Notes: generated by a model not told the origin, from the sequence alone. Counted from the first letter of the stretch, positions 18,142 to 27,492 are shown. The stretch: DNA of 64,000 nucleotides from JBPCQA01 sp050998615 (GCA_050998615.1 JBPCQA010000013.1:106673-170672); one strand, 5' to 3'. Translations and numbers: made by a program.

Positions 18142-18981
18142 GTGACAGTGCAACCAACAATCGTAGTGGGGGTGGGGTGGGTCGTCGCGGTTGCCCTGGT
18201 CGCGGCTGCGGTGGCTTTGTGGACCAGGCGTCGGCCGGCGGGTTGGGGTCGCGAGCTTGAGTGGCGCTTCGTGCGCGCCATCGAGACCTGTACGGCGACG
18301 CTGGGTCGGCCGCTGACCGCAGCTGTGGTGATCGCCGCCGGCGCCGCCGGCACCGTGGCGGTGTGTTGGCCGCTCGGCAAGCTCGCCGGGTGGTCCGCCG
18401 CCGCCGTTGACCGCCCGGTGTACGCATTCTTCGATCACCACCAGGTCGGCTGGTGGGACAGCATCAACAACACGGTCACCCACATGGGCAACGGCACCCA
18501 AACCGAGGTGGTTGCGGGCGCGGCGGCGATCGTCTTCGCCGTGCTGTGGCGTCGCGGCCGCTGGTGGGCGCCGCTGGTGGTGTTGGTGGCGGCAATGGTT
18601 GTCGAGCGATTTGCCGGCCAGCTGCTGGCCGTGGTCGTAGACCGCGGACACCCGCCGACGACGCTCGGCACCTGGCCCTCGGGCGGATGTGCGCGGTTGG
18701 TGCTCGTGGCGGGGCTAGTGATCTTCTTGTACCGGCGCTGGCGCGGCCTCGGGGCCGGCAACGACGCGGCTTGGTGGTGGGTGGCATTGGCCGTCTTGGG
18801 CGCCATCGAGGCATACACCCGCGTGGTGCTGCTCAAGCATTGGCTGACCGATACGCTTGGCGGCCTCGTGTTCGGAACGTTGCTGCTGCTGGTGATGATC
18901 GCTGCCTTCACCGTGCTGGACTGGCGACGCGGGGGGTCGGCGGGCCGGCTCGAATCGCCGGCGCCGCGCGCTGTGGTGTAG
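18142..18981 (+). CDS. PAP2-family membrane phosphatase with altered PSGH motif
   Basis: A 279-residue membrane protein with about six helices. The third PAP2 motif is clear (YTRVVLLKHWLTDTLGG: Arg, His nucleophile and Asp). The second motif reads WPSGG instead of PSGH, so the usual acid/base His is replaced by Gly. Motif one is reduced to DRGHPP. PAP2 enzymes in such loci recycle undecaprenyl pyrophosphate or dephosphorylate lipids. The altered motif may mean a different substrate or reduced activity. GTG 18142 follows GAGGGGGAG. Confidence 0.8.
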   Translation: MTVQPTIVVGVGWVVAVALVAAAVALWTRRRPAGWGRELEWRFVRAIETCTATLGRPLTAAVVIAAGAAGTVAVCWPLGKLAGWSAAAVDRPVYAFFDHHQVGWWDSINNTVTHMGNGTQTEVVAGAAAIVFAVLWRRGRWWAPLVVLVAAMVVERFAGQLLAVVVDRGHPPTTLGTWPSGGCARLVLVAGLVIFLYRRWRGLGAGNDAAWWWVALAVLGAIEAYTRVVLLKHWLTDTLGGLVFGTLLLLVMIAAFTVLDWRRGGSAGRLESPAPRAVV

Positions 18982-19127
18982 CCCCTTCGGGGCACCGCGA
19001 CTTCGACCCCGGGTCGGCGCTACTTGCACTTTTTTGCGATTCCGGAGACAACTGCGCCTCGGTGCGATTTACTTCGTCCATTGTCGTCGGCCATTGGGGG
19101 GGTACGACGACGTGGAGGGGATTTCTC

Positions 19128-19895
19128 GTGCGTGGACGCCACCTGTTCTTGACTGTCAGCTGGCTGTGCTGTCGACCGGGTTTGCGCTTGTCGGACCGAA
19201 CAGCCGAGCCGGCTCGGCGGTGAACACCCAGGCTCAGCCGGCGACCGGGAACGACGTAGTCGGCGCGATCCCGCCCGCGTGGACGCCATGGATCAACGAC
19301 GGCCAGGTCCACGCGGTCACCCAAGTTGGCAACACGATGGTGGTCGGAGGCACCTTCACCAACGTCAGCCCGTCGGGTGGTGGCTCGACGTTGACCCCCA
19401 ACTACATCGTGGCATTCGACGCAACCACCGGGCAGATCAGCACCGCCTTCGCGCCGCAGCTGAACGGATCCGTCGAGGCGTTGCAGCCAGGCAACGACCC
19501 CACCGGGCAACACCGGACCCAACCGACCGCGGTCGACGGCTCCACCGCCATCCGGTTCTTCGACGCCCGCGTCGAAAAGTCAGGTTGTCGTGCTGAACTC
19601 ACTCCCCGGCCGGGCGACGAGCAGGTGCGTCGCGGTCGGACACCAGCGAGACCTCCGGTCAGGCTCGATGGCCGGTGGCCCGTTCGACGATGCCGAGCGG
19701 CAGTACGCCGCCCAGAGTTCTGGCGCCAAGTCGATGCCTTTGGTCAGGCTCTATTGGATTCCCGCGCATGGCCGCTCGGCGAGCGGGCTCGTCTTCTCCG
19801 ACACTCAGATCCCGGTGCCAGCGGTCGGCACCTGGCAGCTTCGGGCGCGGTCCGGCAGTAATGCCGGTTGCTTCACTGTGACGTTCACCAGGTAA
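19128..19895 (+). pseudogene. Broken secreted propeller-repeat protein (frameshifted and truncated)
   Basis: GGAGGGG at 19113-19120 and GTG at 19128 open a signal peptide (RGRHLFLTVSWL) that runs into a stop after 31 codons. A second frame continues the same signal peptide (VLSTGFALVG, then NTQAQPATGN) and gives PAWTPWINDGQVHAVTQVGN plus VVGGTF, the first repeat of secreted beta-propeller proteins known from actinobacteria. One missing base near 19164-19166 restores the frame. After about 19505 the similarity ends, so the remaining repeats have been lost. A further open frame to 19895 has no match I recognise. It sits before a GH26-like lipoprotein gene. Confidence 0.7.
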
Positions 19896-19948
19896 CCTCC
19901 GAAGTCCATTCCATGGCAGGCCGCAAGGCCGACGGAGGCTAGTGCCGC

Positions 19949-21061
19949 ATGGCCGTTCGCAGGGCGTTTGGCGTTGTCTGCGCGGCCGCCCTGCTGACGC
20001 TGACTGGTGCCTGTCAGATCGACTCCAAGCCGGCTGGCAACACAGCCCGTTCGAGTTCTGCGCTCCACCCGGCACTGCCACCTGGTCCGTCATCGAGTCA
20101 GACCACGTCCGCGAACCCCACGGCGACCTGCCGGTTGAGCGAGAAGTTGGTGCCGAGCTGCGGGGTGCTGTGGGGAGTCGCGGTCAGCCCGTCGACGTAC
20201 CCGACTCTGCTTGACGTGCAACGAAAAGTGGGCCGCACGTTCGACCTGATCTACCACTACCAAGACATCGTCGGACCGATCCCCAACGGCACCGAGCGTC
20301 AAGAAGTGGGGGCCGGGCAAATCCTGCACATTTCGCTAGCCGCCCGCATCTACGGCTCAGCTCCGAAAGCTGTTACCTATGCGGGCATCGCGGCTGGTAA
20401 CTACGACACGGATCTTCGGCGTCAGGCGGAGGGCATTGCGTCGTTGAAAGTGCCGGTGTTTGTCACGTTCGAGCAGGAGGCGAATCAACATCGCAAGCTT
20501 GGCGTACGAGGGTCGGCGGCACAGTTTCGAGCGGCTTGGCGACACGTCCATCAGGTGTACGTCGATGCGGGTGCCACCAACGCGGTGTGGGTCTGGGTGA
20601 TGACCGGTGATCCGGCGAATCTGGCTCGAGCAGCGACGTTGTGGCCTGGCAACGACGTGGTGGATTGGATCAGCTGGAACGTCTACAACCACGCGGGTTG
20701 CCAAAGCGGTGTGGTGAACCCCGACGAGTACGCCACCTTTGCCGAGCAGCTGCTGCCGTTTTATCGGTGGGTGCACATGACCGGGCCCTCGATAGGCATG
20801 GACCCCACCAAACCGATGATGATCAGCGAGGCCGGTTCCGTGCGGTATCCGGGGAATCCGGGGAAGACGGCGGGCTGGTATACCCAGATCCCGTCCGTGC
20901 TCAAGCGGCTGCCGCAAATCAAGGCGATAGCCCTGTGGGATAGTCACTCCAGCCCTGCCTGCGACTACCGCTTCCAGCTCGACCCCCCGGTGCTGCGGAC
21001 TGTGACCGACGTCGGCCACAACTCCTATCTCGACGCCGGGACACCTCCGCCGGCGCGGTAA
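19949..21061 (+). CDS. GH26-like glycoside hydrolase, lipoprotein
   Basis: A 370-residue protein. The N-terminus is a lipoprotein signal ending in LTGAC (Cys near residue 21), then a Ser/Pro/Thr-rich linker to about residue 60. The catalytic region looks like glycoside hydrolase family 26 (beta-mannanase type): the TIM-barrel blocks FEQEANQH (acid/base Glu) and MMISEAGSVR (nucleophile Glu) and DWISWNVYNH. Cell-surface location and context point to trimming of the exported polysaccharide. A second GH26-like enzyme with a Tat signal lies at 23.2 kb. Confidence 0.8.
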   Translation: MAVRRAFGVVCAAALLTLTGACQIDSKPAGNTARSSSALHPALPPGPSSSQTTSANPTATCRLSEKLVPSCGVLWGVAVSPSTYPTLLDVQRKVGRTFDLIYHYQDIVGPIPNGTERQEVGAGQILHISLAARIYGSAPKAVTYAGIAAGNYDTDLRRQAEGIASLKVPVFVTFEQEANQHRKLGVRGSAAQFRAAWRHVHQVYVDAGATNAVWVWVMTGDPANLARAATLWPGNDVVDWISWNVYNHAGCQSGVVNPDEYATFAEQLLPFYRWVHMTGPSIGMDPTKPMMISEAGSVRYPGNPGKTAGWYTQIPSVLKRLPQIKAIALWDSHSSPACDYRFQLDPPVLRTVTDVGHNSYLDAGTPPPAR

Positions 21062-21100
21062 CCCCCCGGGACGCAGCCCACATCGCGCTGATCCGAGTCC

Positions 21101-21240
21101 TGGTGGTTGAGGAGCGAGAGTAACCCCATGGTGGTTGAGGAGCGAGCGACAGCGAGCGTCTCGAAACAGCGGCCTGTCGCTAACAAGCGGCCTCCTCAAT
21201 CACCGTGGGCACACCACGAAGCTCGCTCGAAACCACCACC
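21101..21240. repeat. Dispersed hairpin repeat GGTGGTTGAGGAGCGAGCG..., several copies
   Basis: Two direct partial copies begin near 21101 and 21130, and an inverted end (TCGAAACCACCACC) closes near 21240. Bases 21130-21196 match 61127-61194 over the whole length with a few differences and one indel. The unit folds by pairing GGTGGTT with AACCACC and an inner CGAGCG-rich stem. Confidence 0.85.
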
Positions 21241-21242
21241 AC

Positions 21243-21785
21243 TCAGAGATCTCGAACCCGCTGGGCCGGCACACCGGCGTAGAGTCCGCCGCTGGCGCAG
21301 TCCTTCGACACGACCGCACCGGCAGCGATCACGCAGTCGTCGGCAATCGTGACGCCCGGCAGGACGACGCTGCCGGCACCCAACCAGACCCCGTCTCCGA
21401 CAACCGTCCGGGTGGGATGCGACTTCCGGCTGGGCCCTCCCGATTCGAGGTCGTGAGTCGACGCGAGGATCATCACCCGCGGCGACAGCAGACAGTTGCG
21501 GCCGATCTCGATACTGCCGTCGGCCGCGTCGAGGTAGCACTCATGGTTGAGGAACGTGCCGGCTCCTAGCGTCAGCCTAGGGCTGGTGATCCGACACCCG
21601 GAGAAGATGTTCATGGTCTGAACATGCACTCCCATCAGCCGGTAGATCGCGGCCCTGGCCGGTCGGGGCATCGCATTGCTCCCCCCGATCGAATTGACGA
21701 CGGTGTGAAACAGCGCCATCCGCAGATCTCGCTTCACCGCCACCTGCCAACGACTCAAGCGGTGAGGTCTCGTCACAGCAGCCAT
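21243..21785 (-). CDS. Left-handed beta-helix acyltransferase (O-acetyltransferase type)
   Basis: A 180-residue hexapeptide-repeat enzyme of the WcaF/maltose O-acetyltransferase type. It shows repeats such as LTLGAGTFLNHECYLD, IEIGRNCLLSPRV, TVVGDGVWLGAGSVVLPGVTIADDCVIAAGAVV, and the catalytic His in ASTHDLES. It would transfer acetyl from acetyl-CoA to a sugar hydroxyl. Its start overlaps the stop of the upstream beta-lactamase-like gene by 13 bases, so the two are translationally linked. In a polysaccharide locus it probably decorates the repeat unit. Confidence 0.88.
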   Translation of the reverse strand: MAAVTRPHRLSRWQVAVKRDLRMALFHTVVNSIGGSNAMPRPARAAIYRLMGVHVQTMNIFSGCRITSPRLTLGAGTFLNHECYLDAADGSIEIGRNCLLSPRVMILASTHDLESGGPSRKSHPTRTVVGDGVWLGAGSVVLPGVTIADDCVIAAGAVVSKDCASGGLYAGVPAQRVRDL

Positions 21786-23119
21786 TCGCCGAACGCGTAG
21801 GGCTCACGGGTGACGAGATAGGTTGCCCAGTTCATCTTCACGACCTTGCCGGTGTCGTCTCGGGTGATGCGCAGGAGTTCGCCGGTTTCGCGGCCCGACT
21901 CGGTGCGATAGACGTCGTCGGCCACCTTGGCGAACACCGATGGTGGCTTGTAATCGGGGGCATTGGCAGGTCGGGCCTCCAGACGCCCATGCCGGACGCT
22001 GAACACGAATGGTGCACCCTCGGAATACCAGCGGCCAATCACCGACGCGAACTCGTCGGGCACTGCGGTGCCGGGAACCCATGGCTCGGGCGGGACAGGA
22101 TCGTTGTCGAGCACGTAGTTGGCCAGCCCGACTGCCAGCTCGGCCGGGTCGGGAGCAGAGGTGCAGTTCATCAACGCGATCCCGGCGGTGCCGGTCTCCC
22201 GATGGGTGAACATCCCGGTGATGTGACCCGGCATGCCACCGGTGTGACCGACGTACAGGCGTTCGCCCGAGCGCAGCAGCATAAACCCCAGACCCCAGGC
22301 AAGCTGCCACCTCTCGAGGTCGGCCATGATCTGTGGCTGGCACATCTCCTCGACGGTGTCGGCGCTCAACACCTCGTCGGTGGGGTCGGCGATGAAGCTG
22401 GCCCAGGTGGCCATGTCCTCGGCCGTGCTGGCCAGTCCTCCACATGCCGCCAGCGCCTTGAGGTCGAGGACCGGCTCTTTCACGGGTACGTCGCTGAACG
22501 GGGGCACGTAGTAGCCAGTGACGGCCCGGCCGGTGAGGCCGACCGTCGTCCGCTTCATGCCCAGCGGGCCGAGGATGCGCGCCTGCAGGCTGCTGAACCA
22601 GTCGCGGTCATCGATCCGGGCGATGATCTCGCCAAGCAACGCGTAGACGAGATTCGAGTAGTGCCACCGGTGATGTGGCTTGAGGACTCGCTCGGCCTGA
22701 CTAAAACCATTGACGAGCTCGTCTCGAGTCGGGTTCTGCAGCGTCTCCCAGATATCGCCCACCGGCTCGCGCTGCATGCCGGAGACATGGGCGAGCATCT
22801 GTCGGATCGTGATACCCGCGTGCTTGCTCTCCGGCACGAACGTCTCGAGTGTGTCGTCGAGGCTCAGCTGGCCCTCGTCGCGCAGCGCCATGATCAGCAC
22901 GGCCGTGAACGTTTTGCTGTTGGAGGCGATCAGGAACTGGTCGTCGGCAGTCGGTGGTTCGCCCGGCCTGTCCAAATCTGCGCTCCCAACACCTTCTCCC
23001 CAGACGAGCCGGCCGGCTCGCATAACCCCACCGAAGATCCCGGGGAGTCGGTCGTCGGCCTGCCGCGTCAGCAGCATCCTGCGCAATGCGACCTGCGATG
23101 GCTCGGTGATGTCAGTCAT
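21773..23119 (-). CDS. Beta-lactamase-family serine hydrolase (class C/esterase type)
   Basis: A 448-residue hydrolase of the penicillin-binding protein/class C beta-lactamase fold. The nucleophile motif SNSK (SxxK) is near residue 67 and the YSN motif (YxN) in HYSNLVYALLGEII; a HTGGMPGH block replaces the KTG box. No signal peptide is apparent, so it may be cytoplasmic or use a non-classical route. The C-terminal third (from about 350) resembles the lipocalin-like extension of such esterases. Function may be ester or peptide cleavage; beta-lactam resistance is not implied. Overlap with the acetyltransferase gene suggests joint expression. Confidence 0.85.
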   Translation of the reverse strand: MTDITEPSQVALRRMLLTRQADDRLPGIFGGVMRAGRLVWGEGVGSADLDRPGEPPTADDQFLIASNSKTFTAVLIMALRDEGQLSLDDTLETFVPESKHAGITIRQMLAHVSGMQREPVGDIWETLQNPTRDELVNGFSQAERVLKPHHRWHYSNLVYALLGEIIARIDDRDWFSSLQARILGPLGMKRTTVGLTGRAVTGYYVPPFSDVPVKEPVLDLKALAACGGLASTAEDMATWASFIADPTDEVLSADTVEEMCQPQIMADLERWQLAWGLGFMLLRSGERLYVGHTGGMPGHITGMFTHRETGTAGIALMNCTSAPDPAELAVGLANYVLDNDPVPPEPWVPGTAVPDEFASVIGRWYSEGAPFVFSVRHGRLEARPANAPDYKPPSVFAKVADDVYRTESGRETGELLRITRDDTGKVVKMNWATYLVTREPYAFGEWLL

Positions 23120-23125
23120 GCCTCG

Positions 23126-23131
23126 ACTCTA
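23126..23131 (-). promoter_or_regulatory. Candidate leaderless -10 (TAGAGT) of the serine hydrolase gene
   Basis: On the minus strand TAGAGT is followed by exactly six bases and the ATG at 23119; no ribosome-binding site is present. Confidence 0.5.
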
Positions 23132-23185
23132 GAGGCCGCGCGCCATGGAAGTCGCATGGCCCGCATGTTCCACCACGGTGGTTGG

Positions 23186-24151
23186 TCAGCGAAGTCGGGC
23201 CACGTTGGGCCGGTGCAAACACCGTCTCATGGCCTGGGTGCGTTCCCGATCGAGCTGGAATGTTCCCCACGGACAATGCAGGTTCGAGTCGTAGTAGGAC
23301 ATGGCGATCACGTTGTTTCTCGAGCAGAACTCGAACGCGTCGGTCATCCACTTGGCAGCTCGGCCGGGTCTGGAGTGGTCGGTGCGGCAACCATATTCGC
23401 CTATGGCGATGGGCTTGCCGTGGGTGTACGGCAAAACCATGGACGCTTTGTCGACGAACGGCGTCCACGCGATTCCGTTTTGCCTAGTCCAGTCGTTGTA
23501 GCAATCCAGGCCGAAAACGTCGGCTGTCGAGACCAGCCAGTCCGACGGTTTCCGTCCCGAATTGGGGTCGAATGTCCATTGCATCAGGATCGGGACGATC
23601 GTGGTGTTAGGGGCGAGATTCCCTGCCATCGAGATCGCGTGTCGTTGCATTGCTACCCAGCTGCCCGGAGTCATCCCTCGCGGGCCGATGTCGTCCTCTG
23701 GCTCGTGGTGCAAGGACAACATGACCGGCTTGCCCGTCTGCTTCAGGTTGCGCAACAACCCGCTCAGCCAGGCGTCGTACCGGCCGACGGCTACGTCGGC
23801 CCAGGTGCCCGGCAGCTTCGTCGACACCATGGGGAATCGGCGGTTAGCGTGATCTTCGTTGACCCGCCCGAGGAGTGCCGGCACCTCGTTGGCCAGGAAG
23901 TAGCTACGGCGCACGGTCAGTTTGCCGTGCAATTTGCGCTCCAGCGCCGGCAGCGACAGCGTGTACATGACCGCGGCGCCGTAGTAAAGGTTGCCCCGTC
24001 CGGGGTCTCCGGCAAACCGGTGCGACTGGGCCGGATTGGCTTGGGCCAGCTGATTGTCGGCTTCGGCGGCCCAACTTTTCGATGTCGAGACAGCAACGCT
24101 TGCGAGGGAAACGAGTCCACTCGCGAGAAACTGTCGGCGATCAAGCTCCAT
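23186..24151 (-). CDS. GH26-like glycoside hydrolase with twin-arginine signal
   Basis: About 321 residues. The N-terminus MELDRRQFLASGLVSL is a twin-arginine (Tat) signal, with cleavage likely after SKSWAA. The mature part shows GH26-type blocks: LSLHHEPEDD with the likely acid/base Glu, and KPIAIGEYGCR with the likely nucleophile Glu. Folded export by Tat, unlike the lipoprotein GH26 at 19.9 kb, suggests a separate place of action. ATG 24151 is preceded by GTGGAG at good spacing; the longer start at 24175 lacks this. It lies downstream of the flippase gene and may be in the same unit. Confidence 0.82.
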   Translation of the reverse strand: MELDRRQFLASGLVSLASVAVSTSKSWAAEADNQLAQANPAQSHRFAGDPGRGNLYYGAAVMYTLSLPALERKLHGKLTVRRSYFLANEVPALLGRVNEDHANRRFPMVSTKLPGTWADVAVGRYDAWLSGLLRNLKQTGKPVMLSLHHEPEDDIGPRGMTPGSWVAMQRHAISMAGNLAPNTTIVPILMQWTFDPNSGRKPSDWLVSTADVFGLDCYNDWTRQNGIAWTPFVDKASMVLPYTHGKPIAIGEYGCRTDHSRPGRAAKWMTDAFEFCSRNNVIAMSYYDSNLHCPWGTFQLDRERTQAMRRCLHRPNVARLR

Positions 24152-24231
24152 GATCACTCCACTACTCCCCCGCAAGGACTAGTTGACCCGCGAGACATTA
24201 GCCGATCTGACCGCGCCCGTATAGAGCACCA

Positions 24232-25782
24232 CTAGGTACGTCGACGGCGCAGTGTTCGCAGCACGGAAAGCTCCAGAACACGGCGGCAACGCCATAAGCC
24301 GGTGACGTAACAGACCAAGCCGATGCCTATCCCCACCAAGAGCGTCGGCCATCCCTCGCCGAACAGCAACCGAATCGCTCCTGGCACGGCCCCGAAACAC
24401 GCTAGGCCAAGCACCATCGTGGTCAGTGTCGCGGCGCCGACCGGCTGCACCCGCAGCGACAACGCCACCTGGACCAGCGGCACCAGGTTTGTCACCAAGA
24501 TCGCCAGGGTCCACCCGATCGCGGCTCCGAGGATCCCGAGCCGGGGAATCAGCCACAGGTCGACGCCGAGGTTGACAACGAAGGCGCCCAACACGTTGTA
24601 GAGGTTCCAACTCGCCCGCCCCCCCATCAACAGCACCATGTCCACCATGCCGCAACCGGTCGCGACAAGCATCGAGGAAGACAGCAGGATGAGCACGAGG
24701 GTGCCCTGCGCGTACCCGCCGCCAAAGACGCCCAGCAAGGTGGCGGCGAACGTGATGAAGATGAGGTAGAGGGGCCAGGTGAGGGCGATGAGCCAGCCGG
24801 TCGACGTCTTGTACAGGTGCCCCACCGCGACTCGGTCGCGATGCACAAGCGCCTCACCTAGCTGTGGTTGCACCGCCTGGGACACCGCGGCGGCCGCCAT
24901 CTGCCCGAGCGCCAAGAACCGGGTCGCGGCGGCATACACGGCCGCTTGGCCAACCCCCGCGATCGCCCCGACCAAGACGATGTCAAGACGCTGCATGGCG
25001 GCTTGAGCCACGCTCGCCACGGCCCGCGGCGCGGAGAACCGCCAGAAGCCCTGGACGCGACGTGGAGCATCGGCTCGGCCCGGTCGGCCGCCGGCTTGCA
25101 CGGATAGCCGTCGCCACGCCAGCCAACATGCCACCGCGAGCGGCAGGTAAGGGATCACCCAGCCCCACACCACGAACTGCCGCACCGACAGGACCACCGC
25201 CAGGCCGACCAGCGCGAGTTGCAGGAGAGGCCGAAACATCTGGTCAAGGAGGGCGCCCGGGCGCATGGTGCCGAGTCCGCGGGTTCCGGACAAGGCGAGA
25301 TTGGCGAGCGCAGCCACCGGAATGAAGACGGCGAGCGCCAGCAAGTAGGAGGAGAACTGCGCGCTGTGGTCGCCGCCCGCGAGGTCGGCGACCGGGCCCT
25401 TGAAAGCAAGCAAGGCAACGCCCATCAAGCAGGCGATCACCAGCACGGGCCGCATCGCGGTTCGCATGTACGCCGATGCCTCGACCAGCGTCTGGTTTGC
25501 CCTGGCGCGCGAGAGGAAGTAGACGAGACCGGTGCTCGTCCCCAACTGGCCAAGGCCGGTGGCCAGCAAAAAGAGCGCGGTCGCGGAGAAGAAGACGCCT
25601 GCGTCGGAGCGGGTGAGTGCGCGTGTCACCAAGATGGTGAGCGCGAAATTGGCGATCGCGGAGATGGCAGCGCCGGCCAGGTTCCACACGCTGCCACGAG
25701 CCGCTCGACCCAGCCGGTCCCTTGCTGCCTGCCCCACCGCGGGCCGCGCGGCTGCTCCACCGAAGCGGCGAAGGTCGACCAC
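24232..25782 (-). CDS. Lipid-linked oligosaccharide flippase (Wzx/MOP superfamily)
   Basis: A 516-residue protein with 12-14 predicted helices in the pattern of polysaccharide flippases. The start of the conserved core is RGSVWNLAGAAISAIANFALTILVTRALTRSDAGVF, and a mid-protein block QAAMQRLDIVLVGAIAGVGQAAVYAAATRF is typical. It would move an undecaprenyl-linked repeat unit across the membrane. The GTG start at 25782 lies four bases after the Wzz-like stop, so the two are coupled; an upstream extension would overlap the Wzz gene and is not supported. The last 30 residues are basic. Confidence 0.87.
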   Translation of the reverse strand: MVDLRRFGGAAARPAVGQAARDRLGRAARGSVWNLAGAAISAIANFALTILVTRALTRSDAGVFFSATALFLLATGLGQLGTSTGLVYFLSRARANQTLVEASAYMRTAMRPVLVIACLMGVALLAFKGPVADLAGGDHSAQFSSYLLALAVFIPVAALANLALSGTRGLGTMRPGALLDQMFRPLLQLALVGLAVVLSVRQFVVWGWVIPYLPLAVACWLAWRRLSVQAGGRPGRADAPRRVQGFWRFSAPRAVASVAQAAMQRLDIVLVGAIAGVGQAAVYAAATRFLALGQMAAAAVSQAVQPQLGEALVHRDRVAVGHLYKTSTGWLIALTWPLYLIFITFAATLLGVFGGGYAQGTLVLILLSSSMLVATGCGMVDMVLLMGGRASWNLYNVLGAFVVNLGVDLWLIPRLGILGAAIGWTLAILVTNLVPLVQVALSLRVQPVGAATLTTMVLGLACFGAVPGAIRLLFGEGWPTLLVGIGIGLVCYVTGLWRCRRVLELSVLRTLRRRRT

Positions 25783-25786
25783 GGCG

Positions 25787-27418
25787 CTAAATGTCCGAGG
25801 GCACGTCAGACGCGGGCTGTTGTCGGGTGACGGGTTGGGCGGCCGGTACGTCGGCCGACGGACGCTTGCGGGACTTCCGCGAAACGTTGAAGGTTGGCAG
25901 CAGCCGGCGGCCGCCGCGTCGGATACGCGGCACGCTGACGGCTCCGACGGCAACCACCCCGAGCCGGCTGAACCGATCAAGCGCCGACTGAGCTTCGGCA
26001 TGAGTGGTGTGCCCGTCACTCACCACGATCAGCACACCATCACAGGCCGCAGCCACCGCATCACCGTCCGCGCTGGACGTCGAGGCAGCCGAGACGATCA
26101 CGTAATCAGCCTGCTGTTTCAACGTGGAAATCGTGGCCTTCAGCCGGGGACCGGCGTACAGCTCGCGCGCCTTCTCAGGATGCGAGCCGCCTCCCACCAA
26201 GCTGATGCCATGGACCCTTTGCACGCAGTCGTCTAGCCCGTCCCGCCCCGTGATGACGTCGGCCAGGCCAGGCGCTGCCGGTCGCGAGAGCAGCTCCTCG
26301 ACGCCCCGGTCACGCGGATCGGCGGCGACCACCGTGACCCGAAGACCGGCCTGCGAGAGCGCGAGACCGAGGTTGGCGGCCACCTGGGCGGATGACTGAT
26401 CGGCGGAAACACCCGAAATCGAAAGCACCTGCGGAGGATCGGTGGTGGCGATCAGGCCGGCGCGAAGCCGTCGGTAGCCCTCGAAAACCTCGTCGTCGGG
26501 ATCCCGGTCGGCGATCAGCAGCGGTTTGCGATGCACCGCTTGGGGCAGCTTGGCGAGAAACGGCGTATCACCGACGTCCACCTCGCCGGCGGAGTGCACC
26601 AGGTCGCTGCGCGACTCCAACCACAGGGCGACGACGAGCCCGATGATGAGCCCCAGCACAACGCCCACCACCACGATGATCAGCGGGCTCAGACCCGACG
26701 GCGACCTCGGAAGGGTGGCAGCCGTGACGACCAAGCCGGGGGCCGTGCCGGCGGCCTGCGCGGTGCTGATGGCATCGTTGAGCGTCGACAGACGGGCGGT
26801 GAAGAGCTGCACCTGTTGTGCCGCGATCGACGTTGGATTCGGGTTCAACACCGTATCCCGGCTCGCGGCTTGCAGGGATGCCGCCGTGACCCTGGCTTGT
26901 TGCTGAAGGCTCGACAAGGTCGCGGCCTGTGCGGTGACAGCTCGGTAGCGTCGATACTGCAAGAACGCCTTCGCGAACGCCTGAGCACCGTCGCGGGCCC
27001 CAGCCGCGGTGGGGCTCGTGTAGGTGACCTGGATGAGCTGAGTGTTGCCCGGGACGGTGGCGCTCACCTGATCGCGCGGGCCCGGCACCGGCTTGCCCAG
27101 CGACTTGGAGGCCAACGCCGAAACGGCGGGGGTGTCCACCAGCCCGGCCTCTGTCTGCATCGCCACCGTCAGCTGGGTGCCGTTGGACGCGGACGTGTCG
27201 GGCGCCAGCGGGTTCCCGATCGCCGGATTGGGCAGCAGCATCGCCGTCGCCGTGTAGGGGTGCTTCGCCGAATGCGCGTATCCGATTGCTGCGAGCCCAG
27301 CGACGACCGTGATGACGATAATCCAGACGATGTGGCGCCGGACCGCACTTGTCACCGAGAGCGCACGCCCGTCGTCTCGCGGTGGAGCGTCTCGCGGTGG
27401 GGCATCCAACTGGTCCAA
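25787..27418 (-). CDS. Wzz/CapA-type chain-length protein fused to a degenerate tyrosine-kinase-like domain
   Basis: A 543-residue polysaccharide co-polymerase. Helix one is near residues 30-50 (HIVWIIVITVVAGLAAIGY), then a long periplasmic-side domain with coiled coil, then helix two near 245-265 (LIIVVVGVVLGLIIGLVVALW). The C-terminal domain (about 285-500) aligns with CpsD/CapB/Wzc BY-kinases, but the Walker A site reads SGVSADQSSAQVAANLG with no Lys-Ser/Thr pair; Walker A' is AADPRD. No Tyr-rich tail is present. It probably controls chain length without kinase activity. The start appears to be TTG, with a ribosome-binding site directly adjacent, so it is uncertain. Confidence 0.85.
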   Translation of the reverse strand: MDQLDAPPRDAPPRDDGRALSVTSAVRRHIVWIIVITVVAGLAAIGYAHSAKHPYTATAMLLPNPAIGNPLAPDTSASNGTQLTVAMQTEAGLVDTPAVSALASKSLGKPVPGPRDQVSATVPGNTQLIQVTYTSPTAAGARDGAQAFAKAFLQYRRYRAVTAQAATLSSLQQQARVTAASLQAASRDTVLNPNPTSIAAQQVQLFTARLSTLNDAISTAQAAGTAPGLVVTAATLPRSPSGLSPLIIVVVGVVLGLIIGLVVALWLESRSDLVHSAGEVDVGDTPFLAKLPQAVHRKPLLIADRDPDDEVFEGYRRLRAGLIATTDPPQVLSISGVSADQSSAQVAANLGLALSQAGLRVTVVAADPRDRGVEELLSRPAAPGLADVITGRDGLDDCVQRVHGISLVGGGSHPEKARELYAGPRLKATISTLKQQADYVIVSAASTSSADGDAVAAACDGVLIVVSDGHTTHAEAQSALDRFSRLGVVAVGAVSVPRIRRGGRRLLPTFNVSRKSRKRPSADVPAAQPVTRQQPASDVPSDI

Positions 27419-27492
27419 CCTCTCGATCGTGAGTGCACTGCCATCAGCGTAGACGCGACTGGCTGCTAGTCGGCCGGATATGTCGGTTTTCG

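Noticed and set aside
21989..24235. Long open frame of 748 codons on the plus strand
   Set aside because: It runs opposite to the serine hydrolase and GH26-like genes, which carry clear active-site motifs; the antisense frame is a by-product of GC-rich codon use.
25783..26019. Flippase N-terminal extension to 26019
   Set aside because: It would overlap the 3' end of the Wzz-like gene and has no conserved residues; GTG 25782, four bases after the Wzz stop, fits better.
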